Assembly (NCBI GenBank): GCA_035495555.1
Contig: DATJFQ010000047.1
Location: 51,653 to 115,652, forward strand
DNA length: 64,000 nucleotides
Direction of reading: 5' to 3'
Source: DATJFQ01 sp035495555
Lineage (GTDB): Bacteria; Acidobacteriota; Vicinamibacteria; Vicinamibacterales; 2-12-FULL-66-21
The notes beneath the pieces are model-generated. The model did no database searches. It saw only the letters and a program-made list of their open reading frames with translations, and was not told the DNA's origin. The translations under genes were made by a program, and so were the position numbers. Below, piece by piece: positions 8,424-17,267 of this stretch; the stretch's first letter is position 1; the number at the start of each line of letters is the position of its first letter.

Positions 8424-8872
8424 CCGACATCTGGCTGCGCCTGGTCGAGCGACTGGTCCGCACCTGGACGCGGCTTTACACGACAGGCGTTTCGCCTGAC
8501 CTGCGCGATCGTCGACGCGCGGAGATCGACTCGGACCTATGGGAGTCGCGCCACCAGCCGCAGGGACCGTATACGGCCGCGCACTTATTGTGGCGCCTGC
8601 TGTTGGGAGTTGGTGACGACGTCGCGTGGAGGAGCTCCTGCCGTCCTCGGTCGACGGTTACTCGAACCGCGGTCGCTGGTCTGATTGCCGCGATGATCCT
8701 CGTGTCGGGGCTGTTGCTCGCCATGGGCCGCGCCATGGTGCTGCCCGAACCTGCGCCGCCCGCCCCACACGTGCGTGCGCTTCCTCCCCCACCGCCACCG
8801 CCACCGCCGCCCTGTGCGCCCGAAGGCAGCGGATACGAATCGCCGTCGCCCTGCAGTCGTAACCCTGCCTGA
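8420..8872 (+). CDS. Single-pass membrane protein with polyproline tail
   Basis: 150 aa. Residues 1-70 carry a recognisable motif, WTRLYTTGVSPDLRDRRRAEIDSDLWES, followed by LLWRLLLGVGDDVAWR. From memory this resembles short proteins found beside PadR genes in related bacteria. One membrane helix (about residues 88-108) is followed by a Pro-rich tail with ten consecutive prolines and two Cys. It overlaps padR by 4 bases and is probably co-translated with it. Function is unknown. Confidence 0.75.
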   Translation: MTDIWLRLVERLVRTWTRLYTTGVSPDLRDRRRAEIDSDLWESRHQPQGPYTAAHLLWRLLLGVGDDVAWRSSCRPRSTVTRTAVAGLIAAMILVSGLLLAMGRAMVLPEPAPPAPHVRALPPPPPPPPPPCAPEGSGYESPSPCSRNPA

Positions 8873-8880
8873 CCGCAGCC

Positions 8881-10668
8881 TCACGCCGGCGTGCTCGCTG
8901 CGCCAGCGACGTGCCGCTGTACCGGCAGATCGATTGTGAAGATCGCGCCGCCAGTGGGGCGGTTTCCGGCTGTAACGGAGCCGTGCATCCCTTCGACGAG
9001 GTGTTTGACAATCGCGAGGCCGAGACCCGTGCCGCCTGAGTCGCGGGACCGCCCGCGGTCCACGCGGTAGAACCGCTCGAACACACGTGCAAGTGCATCC
9101 GGCGGAATACCGGGGCCTTCGTCGGCCACGGTCAGGAGGATGCGGTCGTGAACTCGTTGCGCCGCAAGGATGATGCAGGCTGCAGGCGGTGAATAGATCA
9201 CGGCGTTCTCCAGCAGGTTCTTGACCGCGTCCTGGAGCTGGTGCGGGTCAGCCTCGACGATGACGGCCTCCGCCTCGACGGTGATCTCAACCGACTGCCG
9301 CCGTTCATCAATCTTCGGTTGCAGATCGGCGACGGTGACGGCGAACAGATCGCTCACGCGGCACGGTTGGGCCGACGGCGGATCCTGTCCCGCTTCGAGC
9401 CGGGCGAGCCGCAGCAGATCCGTCGCCAGCGCTTCCATCCGTTGCGTGTGCCGGGCGATGATTTCCAGGAACGTGCGCCGATCGTTGGACGCGACCGGCT
9501 CGTCCTGGAGCGCCTCGACATATCCCCGGATCGCCGTCAACGGTGTCCGCAGTTCGTGTGACACGTTGGCGACGAAGTCGCGCCGAATCTGATCGGCACG
9601 ATGCAGATCCGTGACGTCGTGCAGCACGAGCACGGCGCCCGCCGTCGGCACGGGCGCGGCGCGCGCCACGAACGCTCGTCCATCCTCCCCGATGACGACG
9701 GGGGGCGCGGGCGCATCTACCCCGCCTCCCAGCGCCGCGTCGAGCTGCGAGGCAATGGCCGGCTGCCGCACGAACTCGAGATAGTGGCGCCCTGCCGTGT
9801 CTCGATTCGCCCGCAAGAGCCGCTGCGCCGCCGGATTCACGAGCTGCACCCGCCCGTCGGAGTCGACGACGATCACACCTTCGTCCATGGCCGTGAGAAT
9901 GGCCTCCATGCGGGCGCGATCTCTGGCGGCGTCCGCAGCACGCTGTGCGATGCGCGCCATCGCGTCGTCGAGCACCCGCGCGACGGTTCCGACTTCATCG
10001 TTGTCAGGACTGACGTCGGAAACGGGGATCGCTTTCTCTTCCGCCGCGTAGCGACGGGCGGTGTCTGCGAGACGACTCAGACGCCCGGCGAGCAGCGATG
10101 ACGCGAGCCATGCCATGCCTGACGCGCCCATCACCGAAACCGCGAGCGCGTAGAGAGCGGCTCGCCAGATCGTTTCGAGCTGGCGATCGATTTCGGTGAG
10201 CGGCAGCGCCAGTCGAACGATGGCGATCGATGGATGGCGGACCGGTGCCGCGACGTACAGCATCCCGACGCCGAGCGTGGCGCTCCAGCGCGATTCGATC
10301 CCGATGCCGTACTGCCTGGCGTCGAGCACCTCCGGCCGCTGGCCGTGGTTCTCGAGCCGCGTGAGCGTGGCTGCGGTTTGAGACGAGTCGCCCACGACGC
10401 GCCCGTCGTTCGCGATCAGCGTCACCCGCGCATCGATGTCCCTGCCAATCGCCAGAGCTTCGTCCTGGAGTTCCGCCTCGGATCGGACCGATGCGTCGCG
10501 CGACAGCAGCTCCGACGCGAGCCGCGCCTCGCTGACGAGGCCGCGTTCGATTCGGGCATAAGTCTGGCGCCGCAGCGAGATGGCCAGCCACGTCGCGCCA
10601 ACCAGCACGACGACGCCGGCGATGCCGAACGTTGCCAGGAACACCTTCGCACGATATCCGTATCGCAT
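8881..10668 (-). CDS. phoR: Sensor histidine kinase PhoR
   Basis: 595 aa. Two membrane segments (about residues 8-30 and 168-190) enclose a periplasmic region. HAMP, PAS, HisKA and HATPase domains follow. The phospho-acceptor motif is VSHELRTPLTAIRGY. The ATPase boxes are VKNLLENAVIY (N), DEGPGIP (G1), FERFYRVD (F) and GTGLGLAIVKH (G2). It lies 3 bases after phoB and faces the pst operon, which identifies it as the phosphate sensor kinase. The start is taken as the ATG at 10668; a TTG directly before it would add one residue. Confidence 0.93.
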   Translation of the reverse strand: MRYGYRAKVFLATFGIAGVVVLVGATWLAISLRRQTYARIERGLVSEARLASELLSRDASVRSEAELQDEALAIGRDIDARVTLIANDGRVVGDSSQTAATLTRLENHGQRPEVLDARQYGIGIESRWSATLGVGMLYVAAPVRHPSIAIVRLALPLTEIDRQLETIWRAALYALAVSVMGASGMAWLASSLLAGRLSRLADTARRYAAEEKAIPVSDVSPDNDEVGTVARVLDDAMARIAQRAADAARDRARMEAILTAMDEGVIVVDSDGRVQLVNPAAQRLLRANRDTAGRHYLEFVRQPAIASQLDAALGGGVDAPAPPVVIGEDGRAFVARAAPVPTAGAVLVLHDVTDLHRADQIRRDFVANVSHELRTPLTAIRGYVEALQDEPVASNDRRTFLEIIARHTQRMEALATDLLRLARLEAGQDPPSAQPCRVSDLFAVTVADLQPKIDERRQSVEITVEAEAVIVEADPHQLQDAVKNLLENAVIYSPPAACIILAAQRVHDRILLTVADEGPGIPPDALARVFERFYRVDRGRSRDSGGTGLGLAIVKHLVEGMHGSVTAGNRPTGGAIFTIDLPVQRHVAGAASTPA

Positions 10669-10671
10669 CAA

Positions 10672-11355
10672 TCACGACTCGGGGTCCAGGAGCTTGTATC
10701 CGAATTGATGGATCGTCGCGAGCGAGGCTTCGATCAGGGGAAGCTTCTTCCGCAGGCGGCGCACGTGGACGTCCACCGTGCGCGTTCCGCCCACATACTG
10801 ATAGCCCCAGACGTCGGTGAGCAGGCGCTCGCGCGAGACCACGCGCCCTCGATGCCGCACCAGATACTCGAGCAGCAGGAACTCCTTCGCGGTGAGGGCG
10901 ACCTCGACGCCTTCGTCCGACACGACGTGACGATCGGTGTCGATCGTCATGGTGCGGTAGCGCAGCACCCGCTCCTCGGCGCGGGGTGCGACGCGGCGCT
11001 GCACGGCGGCGACACGCGCCACGAGCTCCTTCGGGCTGAACGGCTTCGTCACGTAGTCGTCCGCGCCAAGCTCCAGCCCTCGAATCCGGTCCGATTCCTC
11101 CGCGCGCGCGCTCACCACGATAATCGGCGTGGCGGCCGTCGCTGTGTCGCTCCGAAGCGCGCGGCAGATATCGAAGCCGTCGGCGCCAGGCAGCATGAGG
11201 TCGAGGACGATGAGGTCGGGCGGCGCCCCTTTGAGTCGCGCAACCACGCCGTCGCCGGAGGACAACACCTCGGTCGTGTGACCCGCCTTCTGGAGCGACA
11301 GCCGAATCAAGTCCGCGATATCGCGGTCGTCCTCGACGATCGAGATCCGGCTCAT
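10672..11355 (-). CDS. phoB: Phosphate regulon response regulator PhoB
   Basis: 227 aa, OmpR/PhoB family. The receiver has the acidic pocket VEDDRD, phosphorylatable Asp in LIVLDLMLPGADG, the switch Ser in VSARAEE and Lys in YVTKPF. The C-terminal winged helix reads LTAKEFLLLEYLV, then WGYQYVGGTRTVDVHVRRLRKKL, the DNA recognition segment of PhoB. The ATG at 11355 gives the standard start MSRISIVEDD. It forms an operon with phoR and is divergent from the porin-pst genes across a candidate Pho box. Confidence 0.93.
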   Translation of the reverse strand: MSRISIVEDDRDIADLIRLSLQKAGHTTEVLSSGDGVVARLKGAPPDLIVLDLMLPGADGFDICRALRSDTATAATPIIVVSARAEESDRIRGLELGADDYVTKPFSPKELVARVAAVQRRVAPRAEERVLRYRTMTIDTDRHVVSDEGVEVALTAKEFLLLEYLVRHRGRVVSRERLLTDVWGYQYVGGTRTVDVHVRRLRKKLPLIEASLATIHQFGYKLLDPES

Positions 11356-11406
11356 GCCGTCCAGTATATCGGCGGCGAATCGCGGCAGATCCGGCACAAG
11401 ACGGTG

Positions 11407-11446
11407 TTTACATCGATTTAACACGAGCGCAACAGCACCGAAAAAC
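11407..11446 (+). promoter_or_regulatory. Candidate tandem Pho box upstream of the porin-pst operon
   Basis: Four 7-base half-sites occur at an exact 11-base step: TTTACAT (11407), TTAACAC (11418), GCAACAG (11429) and GAAAAAC (11440). Positions 4-6 of the first three read ACA. PhoB sites in enterobacteria are 7-base direct repeats with 4-base spacers ending in CAT/CAC, which the first pair matches. A possible -10 (TACGAT, 11455-11460) lies 8 bases downstream, about where a PhoB-activated promoter needs it. The outer half-sites are weak. Confidence 0.5.
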
Positions 11447-11469
11447 GGGGCGTCTACGATGACCTCGTG

Positions 11470-12516
11470 ATGATTTCACGACTCTCGATCGCGATGGCGC
11501 TGCTCTCATCCGCAGCCGCCGCGCAGACACCGCAGGCGCCGGCCCGAGCCGGCGGTGATTCCAGCTACCCGACCGTCGGCGTCGGCGTCCTCACTTACAT
11601 CCAGTACGACGCGGAGCTGATAAACCGCGACGGCTACAACGCGTTCGACATCACCCGCGGCTACGTGAACATCAGCGGCGTCATCTCCAAGCACGTGCGT
11701 TTCCGGATGACGCCGGACGTCCGCCGCGTCACCGACGGCAGCCTGTCTGGCAGCCTCGCGTTTCGCATGAAGTACGCCTTCGCCGAATTCGACGACGTGC
11801 TCGGGCGCGGCTCGTGGGTGCGGATCGGACTGCACCAGACGCCGTGGCTCGACTTCGAGGAGAGCATCAATCGCTACCGCGTTCAGGGACAGATGTTCGC
11901 CGAGCGCGAGGGCGTCATCCCCGGGTCGGCCGACTTCGGCGCCGGTGTGTCGACGCCGCTGCCCGGCGGCTACGGCGAAATCAACGCCGGCGTCTATAAC
12001 GGCGAGGGTTTCGGCAGCGGTGAGATCAACAAGGACAAGAGCGTTCAGGCGCGCGCGACGATTCGCCCGTTTCCGCGGATGCGGCTCGCCAAAGGCCTGC
12101 GCGTGTCCGGCTTCTACGATGCGGGGTGGTACTCCGCAGGCTACCCGCGACGGCACGGCATCGTCATGGCGAGCTTCGAGCATCCGCATCTCGCGGCGAC
12201 CGCGCAATGGCTCTCCGGCACGGATCGTCCGCTCACGCGGTCGACCGACGCACATCTGCAGGGCGCCTCGGCGTTCATCGAACTGAGACAGGGCCACGAG
12301 GGCTGGGCGGTGTTCGCGCGGACCGATCACTTCGATCCGGACACCGGCATCCGCGACAACTCGGATCGACGGCTGATCGCGGGCACGGCGTACTGGTTGC
12401 TCTGGGCGACGTCGCGTGTCGGACTGGTCGTCGACGACGAAGACGTTCGGTTCGACCGGGCACGGCAGCGTCCGAACGAAAACCGGATCCTCTTTCAAGT
12501 ACAGGTGCAGTTCTGA
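11470..12516 (+). CDS. Phosphate-selective porin (OprO/OprP family)
   Basis: 348 aa. A signal peptide (MISRLSIAMALLSSAAAAQT) precedes a beta-rich protein with alternating aromatic strands and an aromatic-type C-terminus (FQVQVQF), as expected of a trimeric outer-membrane barrel. Segments such as RFRMTPDVRRVTDGS and VRIGLHQTPWLDFEE fit the OprO/OprP group that passes phosphate or pyrophosphate. Its stop overlaps the pstS ATG by one base, so it is the first gene of the pst operon and would bring phosphate to PstS. A GTG at 11467 is an alternative start. Confidence 0.85.
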   Translation: MISRLSIAMALLSSAAAAQTPQAPARAGGDSSYPTVGVGVLTYIQYDAELINRDGYNAFDITRGYVNISGVISKHVRFRMTPDVRRVTDGSLSGSLAFRMKYAFAEFDDVLGRGSWVRIGLHQTPWLDFEESINRYRVQGQMFAEREGVIPGSADFGAGVSTPLPGGYGEINAGVYNGEGFGSGEINKDKSVQARATIRPFPRMRLAKGLRVSGFYDAGWYSAGYPRRHGIVMASFEHPHLAATAQWLSGTDRPLTRSTDAHLQGASAFIELRQGHEGWAVFARTDHFDPDTGIRDNSDRRLIAGTAYWLLWATSRVGLVVDDEDVRFDRARQRPNENRILFQVQVQF

Positions 12517-13574
12517 TGAAGACGACCACTCGCGCGCTCACGATGGTGTCGCTCGCCGCGATCGCCGGATGCGGCGGAGCCGCCAACCGCTCTACAACGG
12601 CCACCGACGACGCCGGCACGATCACGGTCACCGGCGCGGGCGCGACGTTCCCCGCGCCAATCTACACGAAGTGGTTCCACGAGTACGGGCTCCGGCGCAA
12701 CGTGCAGATCAACTATCAGCCGATTGGTTCGGGTGGCGGAATCCGTCAGGTCCTCGCCGGCACCGTCGACTTCGGCGCCAGCGACATGCCGATGACGGAC
12801 GAGCAGCTCGCGACGGCGGGCATGAAGGTCCTGCACTTTCCTACCGTGCTGGGTGCGGTCGTTCCGACCTACCGCGTGGCAGGCGTGAGCACGGATCTGA
12901 GATTCACGCCGGCGGCGCTCGCCGGCATCTTTCTCGGGCGCATCACGAAATGGAACGACCCGGCAATCGGGGACGCAAACGCAGGAGTTCGTCTGCCCGA
13001 CGCGGAGATCGTCGTGGTCCACCGTTCCGACGGCAGCGGCACTACGTTCGTCTGGACGGACTATCTGAGCAAGGTCAGTCCTGAGTGGCTCGACACGGTG
13101 GGCCGCAACACGTCCGTCAACTGGCCGGTCGGACTCGGTGGAAAGGGCAACGACGGCGTGGCCGCGCTCGTGAAACAGACGCCGAACTCGATCGGCTACG
13201 TCGAACTGATCTATGCCGTACAGAACTCGCTCGGCTATGGTTCGGTCCAGAACGCCGCGGGAACGTTCGTCAAAGCCACAGTACCGAGCGTGACCGCGGC
13301 GGCCGCCGCCGCAGCGGCGAGCATGCCGGCGGACTTCCGCGTGTCGATCACGAACCCGAGCAGAGCGGATGCCTATCCGATCTGCAGCTTCACCTGGCTG
13401 CTCGTACCGGTCCAGATGAGAGACGCACGCCGCGGGCAAGCTGTCGTGAGTTTTCTGAACTGGATGCTCACCGACGGGCAGACCATGGCGGAGCCGCTGT
13501 CGTATGCCCCGCTCCCCGCAGAAATCATCGCGCAGGAGCGACGGGTCGTCTCGCAAATCCGGGTTGGCTCCTGA
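12516..13574 (+). CDS. pstS: Phosphate-binding lipoprotein PstS
   Basis: 352 aa. The N-terminus ends in a lipobox (LAAIAGC), so this is a lipid-anchored periplasmic binding protein. The phosphate-binding loops are recognisable: TGAGATFPAPIYTKW at the start of the mature part, then GSGGGIRQV, FGASDMPM and VVHRSDGSGTTF. It captures inorganic phosphate for PstCAB. It overlaps the porin gene by one base at its start and pstC by one base at its end, indicating tight translational coupling. Confidence 0.95.
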   Translation: MKTTTRALTMVSLAAIAGCGGAANRSTTATDDAGTITVTGAGATFPAPIYTKWFHEYGLRRNVQINYQPIGSGGGIRQVLAGTVDFGASDMPMTDEQLATAGMKVLHFPTVLGAVVPTYRVAGVSTDLRFTPAALAGIFLGRITKWNDPAIGDANAGVRLPDAEIVVVHRSDGSGTTFVWTDYLSKVSPEWLDTVGRNTSVNWPVGLGGKGNDGVAALVKQTPNSIGYVELIYAVQNSLGYGSVQNAAGTFVKATVPSVTAAAAAAAASMPADFRVSITNPSRADAYPICSFTWLLVPVQMRDARRGQAVVSFLNWMLTDGQTMAEPLSYAPLPAEIIAQERRVVSQIRVGS

Positions 13575-14509
13575 TGCGGGACCGTTTCCTGGCGCGCCTG
13601 CGGAACGGCGACGAGATGGCGTACCTGGTAGCGCTGTCGTTCGGACTGTCGCTCGTGCTGATCACGGGGCTGATCGGGTTCGAACTATTCAGGAACTCTG
13701 CGCTCCCTCGGCAGCGGTTCGGATGGTCGTTCTTGTTCACGCACACCTGGGATCCGGTCGCGGATCGCTTCGGCGCCGCGCCGTTCATCTATGGCACCCT
13801 CGTGACCTCCGCGCTCGCGTTGATCGTTGCCGTGCCCCTCGGCGGAGGTGCGGCCATCTTTCTGGCGGAACTCGCCCCGCGCCGAGTCGCGGACGTGCTG
13901 ATACTCCTCATCGAGGTCCTCGCGGCCGTGCCGAGCGTCGTCTACGGACTGATCGGTCTGGCGGTGCTCGTACCCGCGATGCGGATCTATATCCACCCCG
14001 CACTGCAGCGTGTCGGCGGCTGGACGCCGTTCCTCAGTGGTCCGTCTTATGGGGTCGGCATCCTGACCGCGGGCTTGATTCTTGCCGTCATGATCCTGCC
14101 GTTCATCGTGTCCGTTGTCCATGAGGTGCTCGTGGCGGTTCCACGCGATCAACGTGAGGCGGCGCTCGCGCTCGGAGCGACCCGGTGGGAAAGCACCTGG
14201 CAAATCGTGCTGCCCTACGCGCGCGCCGGGGTGTTCGGCGCGATCTTTCTCGCGCTGGGCCGTGCACTGGGCGAGACCATGGCGGTGACGATGGTGATTG
14301 GGAACCGTCCCGAGATCTCCGCGTCGATGTTCGCGCCAGGCTACTCGATGGCCGCGGTGATCGCGAACGAGTTCACCGAGGCGACCGGCGATCTGTACCT
14401 GCAGGCGCTCGTGGAAATCGGTCTCGTGCTGTTCGTCCTCACGATGATCATCAACGCGTTCGCGCGCATTCTGATTCTGGTGACCGCCAGGAAGGGGGGA
14501 TTGGCGTGA
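13574..14509 (+). CDS. pstC: Phosphate ABC transporter permease PstC
   Basis: 311 aa with six predicted membrane segments. The first is near residue 25 (LSFGLSLVLITGLIGFELF). The EAA-type cytoplasmic loop that contacts PstB is seen in VPRDQREAALALGATRWESTW. The hallmark GRALGETMAVTMVIGN is present. The ATG overlaps the stop of pstS (TGATG), and the downstream pstA start lies inside its last codons. Confidence 0.95.
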   Translation: MRDRFLARLRNGDEMAYLVALSFGLSLVLITGLIGFELFRNSALPRQRFGWSFLFTHTWDPVADRFGAAPFIYGTLVTSALALIVAVPLGGGAAIFLAELAPRRVADVLILLIEVLAAVPSVVYGLIGLAVLVPAMRIYIHPALQRVGGWTPFLSGPSYGVGILTAGLILAVMILPFIVSVVHEVLVAVPRDQREAALALGATRWESTWQIVLPYARAGVFGAIFLALGRALGETMAVTMVIGNRPEISASMFAPGYSMAAVIANEFTEATGDLYLQALVEIGLVLFVLTMIINAFARILILVTARKGGLA

Positions 14510-15363
14510 GCCTCACGACACGGATCGCCATCCGTCGGAGAACGATGAACGCGGCGATGCTGGGACTCACGGCGGCATGCGCGACCGTGGCCGTCGGCCT
14601 CCTGTTCTTCATCCTGGGATACCTGGTGTACCAGGGCGCGTCGTCGTTGAACGTGGCGTTCTTCACGCGGCTGCCCGCGCCTGTCGGAGAAGCCGGCGGC
14701 GGAATGGTCAACGCCATCATCGGATCGGCAAAACTGCTCACGCTCGCGGCGCTCGTCGGCATTCCCGTCGGCTTCCTGGCGGGCGTGTACATCGCCGAGT
14801 ATTCGTCGCGCCGTACGGCGATCTTGCTGCGGTATACCGGGGATCTGCTGAACGGTGTCCCTTCGATCGTCATCGGCATCCTCGCCTACTCACTGGTCGT
14901 GCTCCCGATGGGACACTTCTCCACCATCGCAGGAGGCATCGCGCTCGGGATCATGATGGTTCCGATCACCGTGCGCGGTACGGAGGAGTTTCTGCGCGCC
15001 GTCCCGCCCTCTCTCCGCGAAGCCTCGCTCGCCCTTGGCGCGAGGAGGTGGGTCACCATCGCGCGGGTTGTGGTGCCGGCGGCGAGTCGGGGAATCTTCA
15101 CCACCATGGCGCTCGGACTCGCACGCGTCGCGGGCGAGACAGCGCCGCTGCTCTTCACGGCGCTCAACAACCGGTACTGGAGCCATGGCTGGACAGAACC
15201 CACGGCGTCGCTGCCGGTCATGATCTATACGTACGCCACCTCGCCATACGACGACTGGATCCGTCAGGCGTGGGCGGCCGCACTGGTGCTGGTCGCCGTC
15301 GTGCTCGCCGCGAACGTCGGTGGGCGTCTGCTGCTCAGCCCGCGCCGGACGGCTGCGAGATGA
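14506..15363 (+). CDS. pstA: Phosphate ABC transporter permease PstA
   Basis: 285 aa, multi-spanning. The EAA loop reads VPPSLREASLALGARRWVTI and is followed by GLARVAGETAPLLFTA, the PstA counterpart of the PstC signature. The start is set at a GTG (14506) overlapping the pstC stop. GGGGGA lies 7 bases upstream and works as a strong ribosome site. An internal ATG at 14545 would remove only 13 residues. The stop overlaps the pstB ATG. Confidence 0.94.
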   Translation: MSLTTRIAIRRRTMNAAMLGLTAACATVAVGLLFFILGYLVYQGASSLNVAFFTRLPAPVGEAGGGMVNAIIGSAKLLTLAALVGIPVGFLAGVYIAEYSSRRTAILLRYTGDLLNGVPSIVIGILAYSLVVLPMGHFSTIAGGIALGIMMVPITVRGTEEFLRAVPPSLREASLALGARRWVTIARVVVPAASRGIFTTMALGLARVAGETAPLLFTALNNRYWSHGWTEPTASLPVMIYTYATSPYDDWIRQAWAAALVLVAVVLAANVGGRLLLSPRRTAAR

Positions 15364-16202
15364 GAGTTCGTCACGTGCAGGCTCCGGTCCCGATCGCCGA
15401 ACCGCCGGCACGCCGCGAGTCCGCTCCCGCCGCTGGCGCGGTTCGGCCGCCCCGGATCTCCGCCCGCGACGTGAGCGTGTTCTACGGAGAGACGCAAGCG
15501 CTGGATCACGTGTCCCTGGAGGTCGCCGCCAACCGCGTGACGGCGCTGATAGGACCCTCGGGCTGTGGCAAGTCGACCTTCCTGCGCACGCTGAATCGCA
15601 TGAACGACATCGTTCCGCGGATGCGCGTGACCGGTCGCGTCCTGCTGGACGGCGCGGACGTGTACGCGCGCGGCGTAGACGTCGTGCAGTTGCGGCGGCG
15701 TGTCGGAATGGTCTTTCAGCGATCGAACCCGTTCCCGAAGTCGATCTTCGAGAACGTCGCGTACGGGATACGCATCAACCGGCTCGCCGGCTCGCGGTCG
15801 AATCTGCACGATCGCGTCGAGCAGAGCCTTCGGCGCGCGGCGCTCTGGGGCGAAGTCCGCGATCGTCTGCACCATTCGGCGCTGGAGCTCTCGGGCGGCC
15901 AGCAGCAGCGTCTCTGCATCGCACGGGCGCTCGCGGTCGAACCCGAGATCGTGTTGATGGACGAACCGGCGTCGGCGCTCGACCCGATCGCCACACAGCG
16001 CATCGAAGAGCTCATTTACGACTTGAAACGCGAGTACACGATCGTCATCGTCACCCACAACATGCAGCAGGCCGCGCGCGTCTCTGATGCGACGGCGTTC
16101 TTCTGGCTCGGCAGGCTGGTCGAATTCGGCGCAACGGAGGTGCTGTTCACCAACCCGCGCGAGCGCCTGACTAACGACTACGTGACCGGACGCTTTGGAT
16201 AG
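15360..16202 (+). CDS. pstB: Phosphate ABC transporter ATP-binding protein PstB
   Basis: 280 aa. Walker A is GPSGCGKST, the Q-loop lies in MVFQRSNPFPKSIFENV, the signature is LELSGGQQQRLCIARAL, Walker B is IVLMDEPASALDP, and the switch His is in IVTHNMQQAARV. All are typical of PstB. About 35 N-terminal residues rich in Pro/Ala precede the ATPase core and are longer than in most PstB proteins. It powers uptake by PstC/PstA and overlaps pstA by 4 bases. Confidence 0.96.
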   Translation: MRVRHVQAPVPIAEPPARRESAPAAGAVRPPRISARDVSVFYGETQALDHVSLEVAANRVTALIGPSGCGKSTFLRTLNRMNDIVPRMRVTGRVLLDGADVYARGVDVVQLRRRVGMVFQRSNPFPKSIFENVAYGIRINRLAGSRSNLHDRVEQSLRRAALWGEVRDRLHHSALELSGGQQQRLCIARALAVEPEIVLMDEPASALDPIATQRIEELIYDLKREYTIVIVTHNMQQAARVSDATAFFWLGRLVEFGATEVLFTNPRERLTNDYVTGRFG

Positions 16203-16204
16203 CC

Positions 16205-16879
16205 ATGACAGACCAGGCCGCCAATACCCGCCACTTCGCGGAAGAACTCGAGACCCTGAAGCACCGGCTGCTGGCGATGGGAGGTCTCGCCGAGGATCGG
16301 GTCCGCACGGCGGTGCGGGCCCTGATCGAGCGAGATTCCGCCTCGATGACGGACGTCGTCGCTCGTGACGGCGACATCAACAGCCTGCACGTCGAGATCG
16401 ACGATCGCTGCTTCAAGCTCCTGGCGCTCCATCAGCCCATGGCGGGCGACCTGCGGACCATCGTCGCAGCAGCCAAGATCAACAGTGATCTCGAACGCGT
16501 CGGCGACCTGGCCGTCAACATCGCGGAGGCTGCTCTGCGCTACGTCACCCATCTTCCGGTCAAGCCGCTGGTCGACCTTCCCCGCATGGCGTCGATGGCT
16601 CAGGACATGCTCCACGATGCCCTCGACTCCTTCGTCGCGCTCGACCTCCAGCGGGCCCAGGCCGTCCTCGATCGCGACGACGCGCTCGACGAGCTGAAAA
16701 ACCAGATTTTTCGCGAGTTGCTGACCTATATGCTCGGGGATCCTCGCACCGTCGAGCCGGGCATCGATCTGATTCTCATTTCGCGCCACCTGGAACGTGT
16801 CGGCGATCACGCGACGAACATCGCAGAAGACGTGATCTTCATGGTGGCTGCGCGCGATGTGAGGCATGCCGCCCCGTAG
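16205..16879 (+). CDS. phoU: Phosphate signalling regulator PhoU
   Basis: 224 aa, all-helical with two PhoU repeats. Each repeat carries the metal-binding E/D-x3-D-type motif; the second is visible as SRHLERVGDHATNIAEDV and the first as NSDLERVGDLAVNIAEAA. PhoU links the Pst transporter to PhoR and holds the kinase off when phosphate is plentiful. It starts 2 bases after pstB as the last gene of the operon. Confidence 0.95.
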   Translation: MTDQAANTRHFAEELETLKHRLLAMGGLAEDRVRTAVRALIERDSASMTDVVARDGDINSLHVEIDDRCFKLLALHQPMAGDLRTIVAAAKINSDLERVGDLAVNIAEAALRYVTHLPVKPLVDLPRMASMAQDMLHDALDSFVALDLQRAQAVLDRDDALDELKNQIFRELLTYMLGDPRTVEPGIDLILISRHLERVGDHATNIAEDVIFMVAARDVRHAAP

Positions 16880-16889
16880 GGCCCGAGCG

Positions 16890-17075
16890 CTACATATCCG
16901 CCGGGTTGTCCATCGTCAGGAGCCGATAGAGGTAATCCGTCAGCTCGCGCAAGCGTATGCCTGCGGAGTCAGCGACGCGCTGGCTGCTCGTCGGCATCGC
17001 CGGCACCTCCACTGCCCCTCTGACAATCAATGCCGCGGCGATGATCGCCTTCGCCTGTGCTTCCATTGAATCCAT
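16890..17075 (-). CDS. Small hypothetical protein
   Basis: 61 aa, family not recognised. It begins MDSMEAQAKAIIAAALIVRG and ends with a charged amphipathic helix (RLRELTDYLYRLLTMD). A strong ribosome site (GGAGG) lies 6 bases before the ATG, which is the main reason to call it. Two further start codons (GTG, ATG) directly precede it and overlap the ribosome site. It converges on phoU and is not part of the pst operon. Confidence 0.6.
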   Translation of the reverse strand: MDSMEAQAKAIIAAALIVRGAVEVPAMPTSSQRVADSAGIRLRELTDYLYRLLTMDNPADM

Positions 17076-17267
17076 CATCACCTCCGCGAATAGGGCCGAA
17101 GCGGAACGATCGACCGGGGAATGCCGGAGCGGTGGTATCCTGTCTTCCGCCGCGCATTTCGCTCGGGCCCGCCATCAGATACGTCGCATTGCAGAATGCA
17201 GGAGTCGTTCAGCCGGGCGCGCTCACACTCCGCCGCCCGCCGCGCTCGGGCCGTCGCTGGTGAATCC

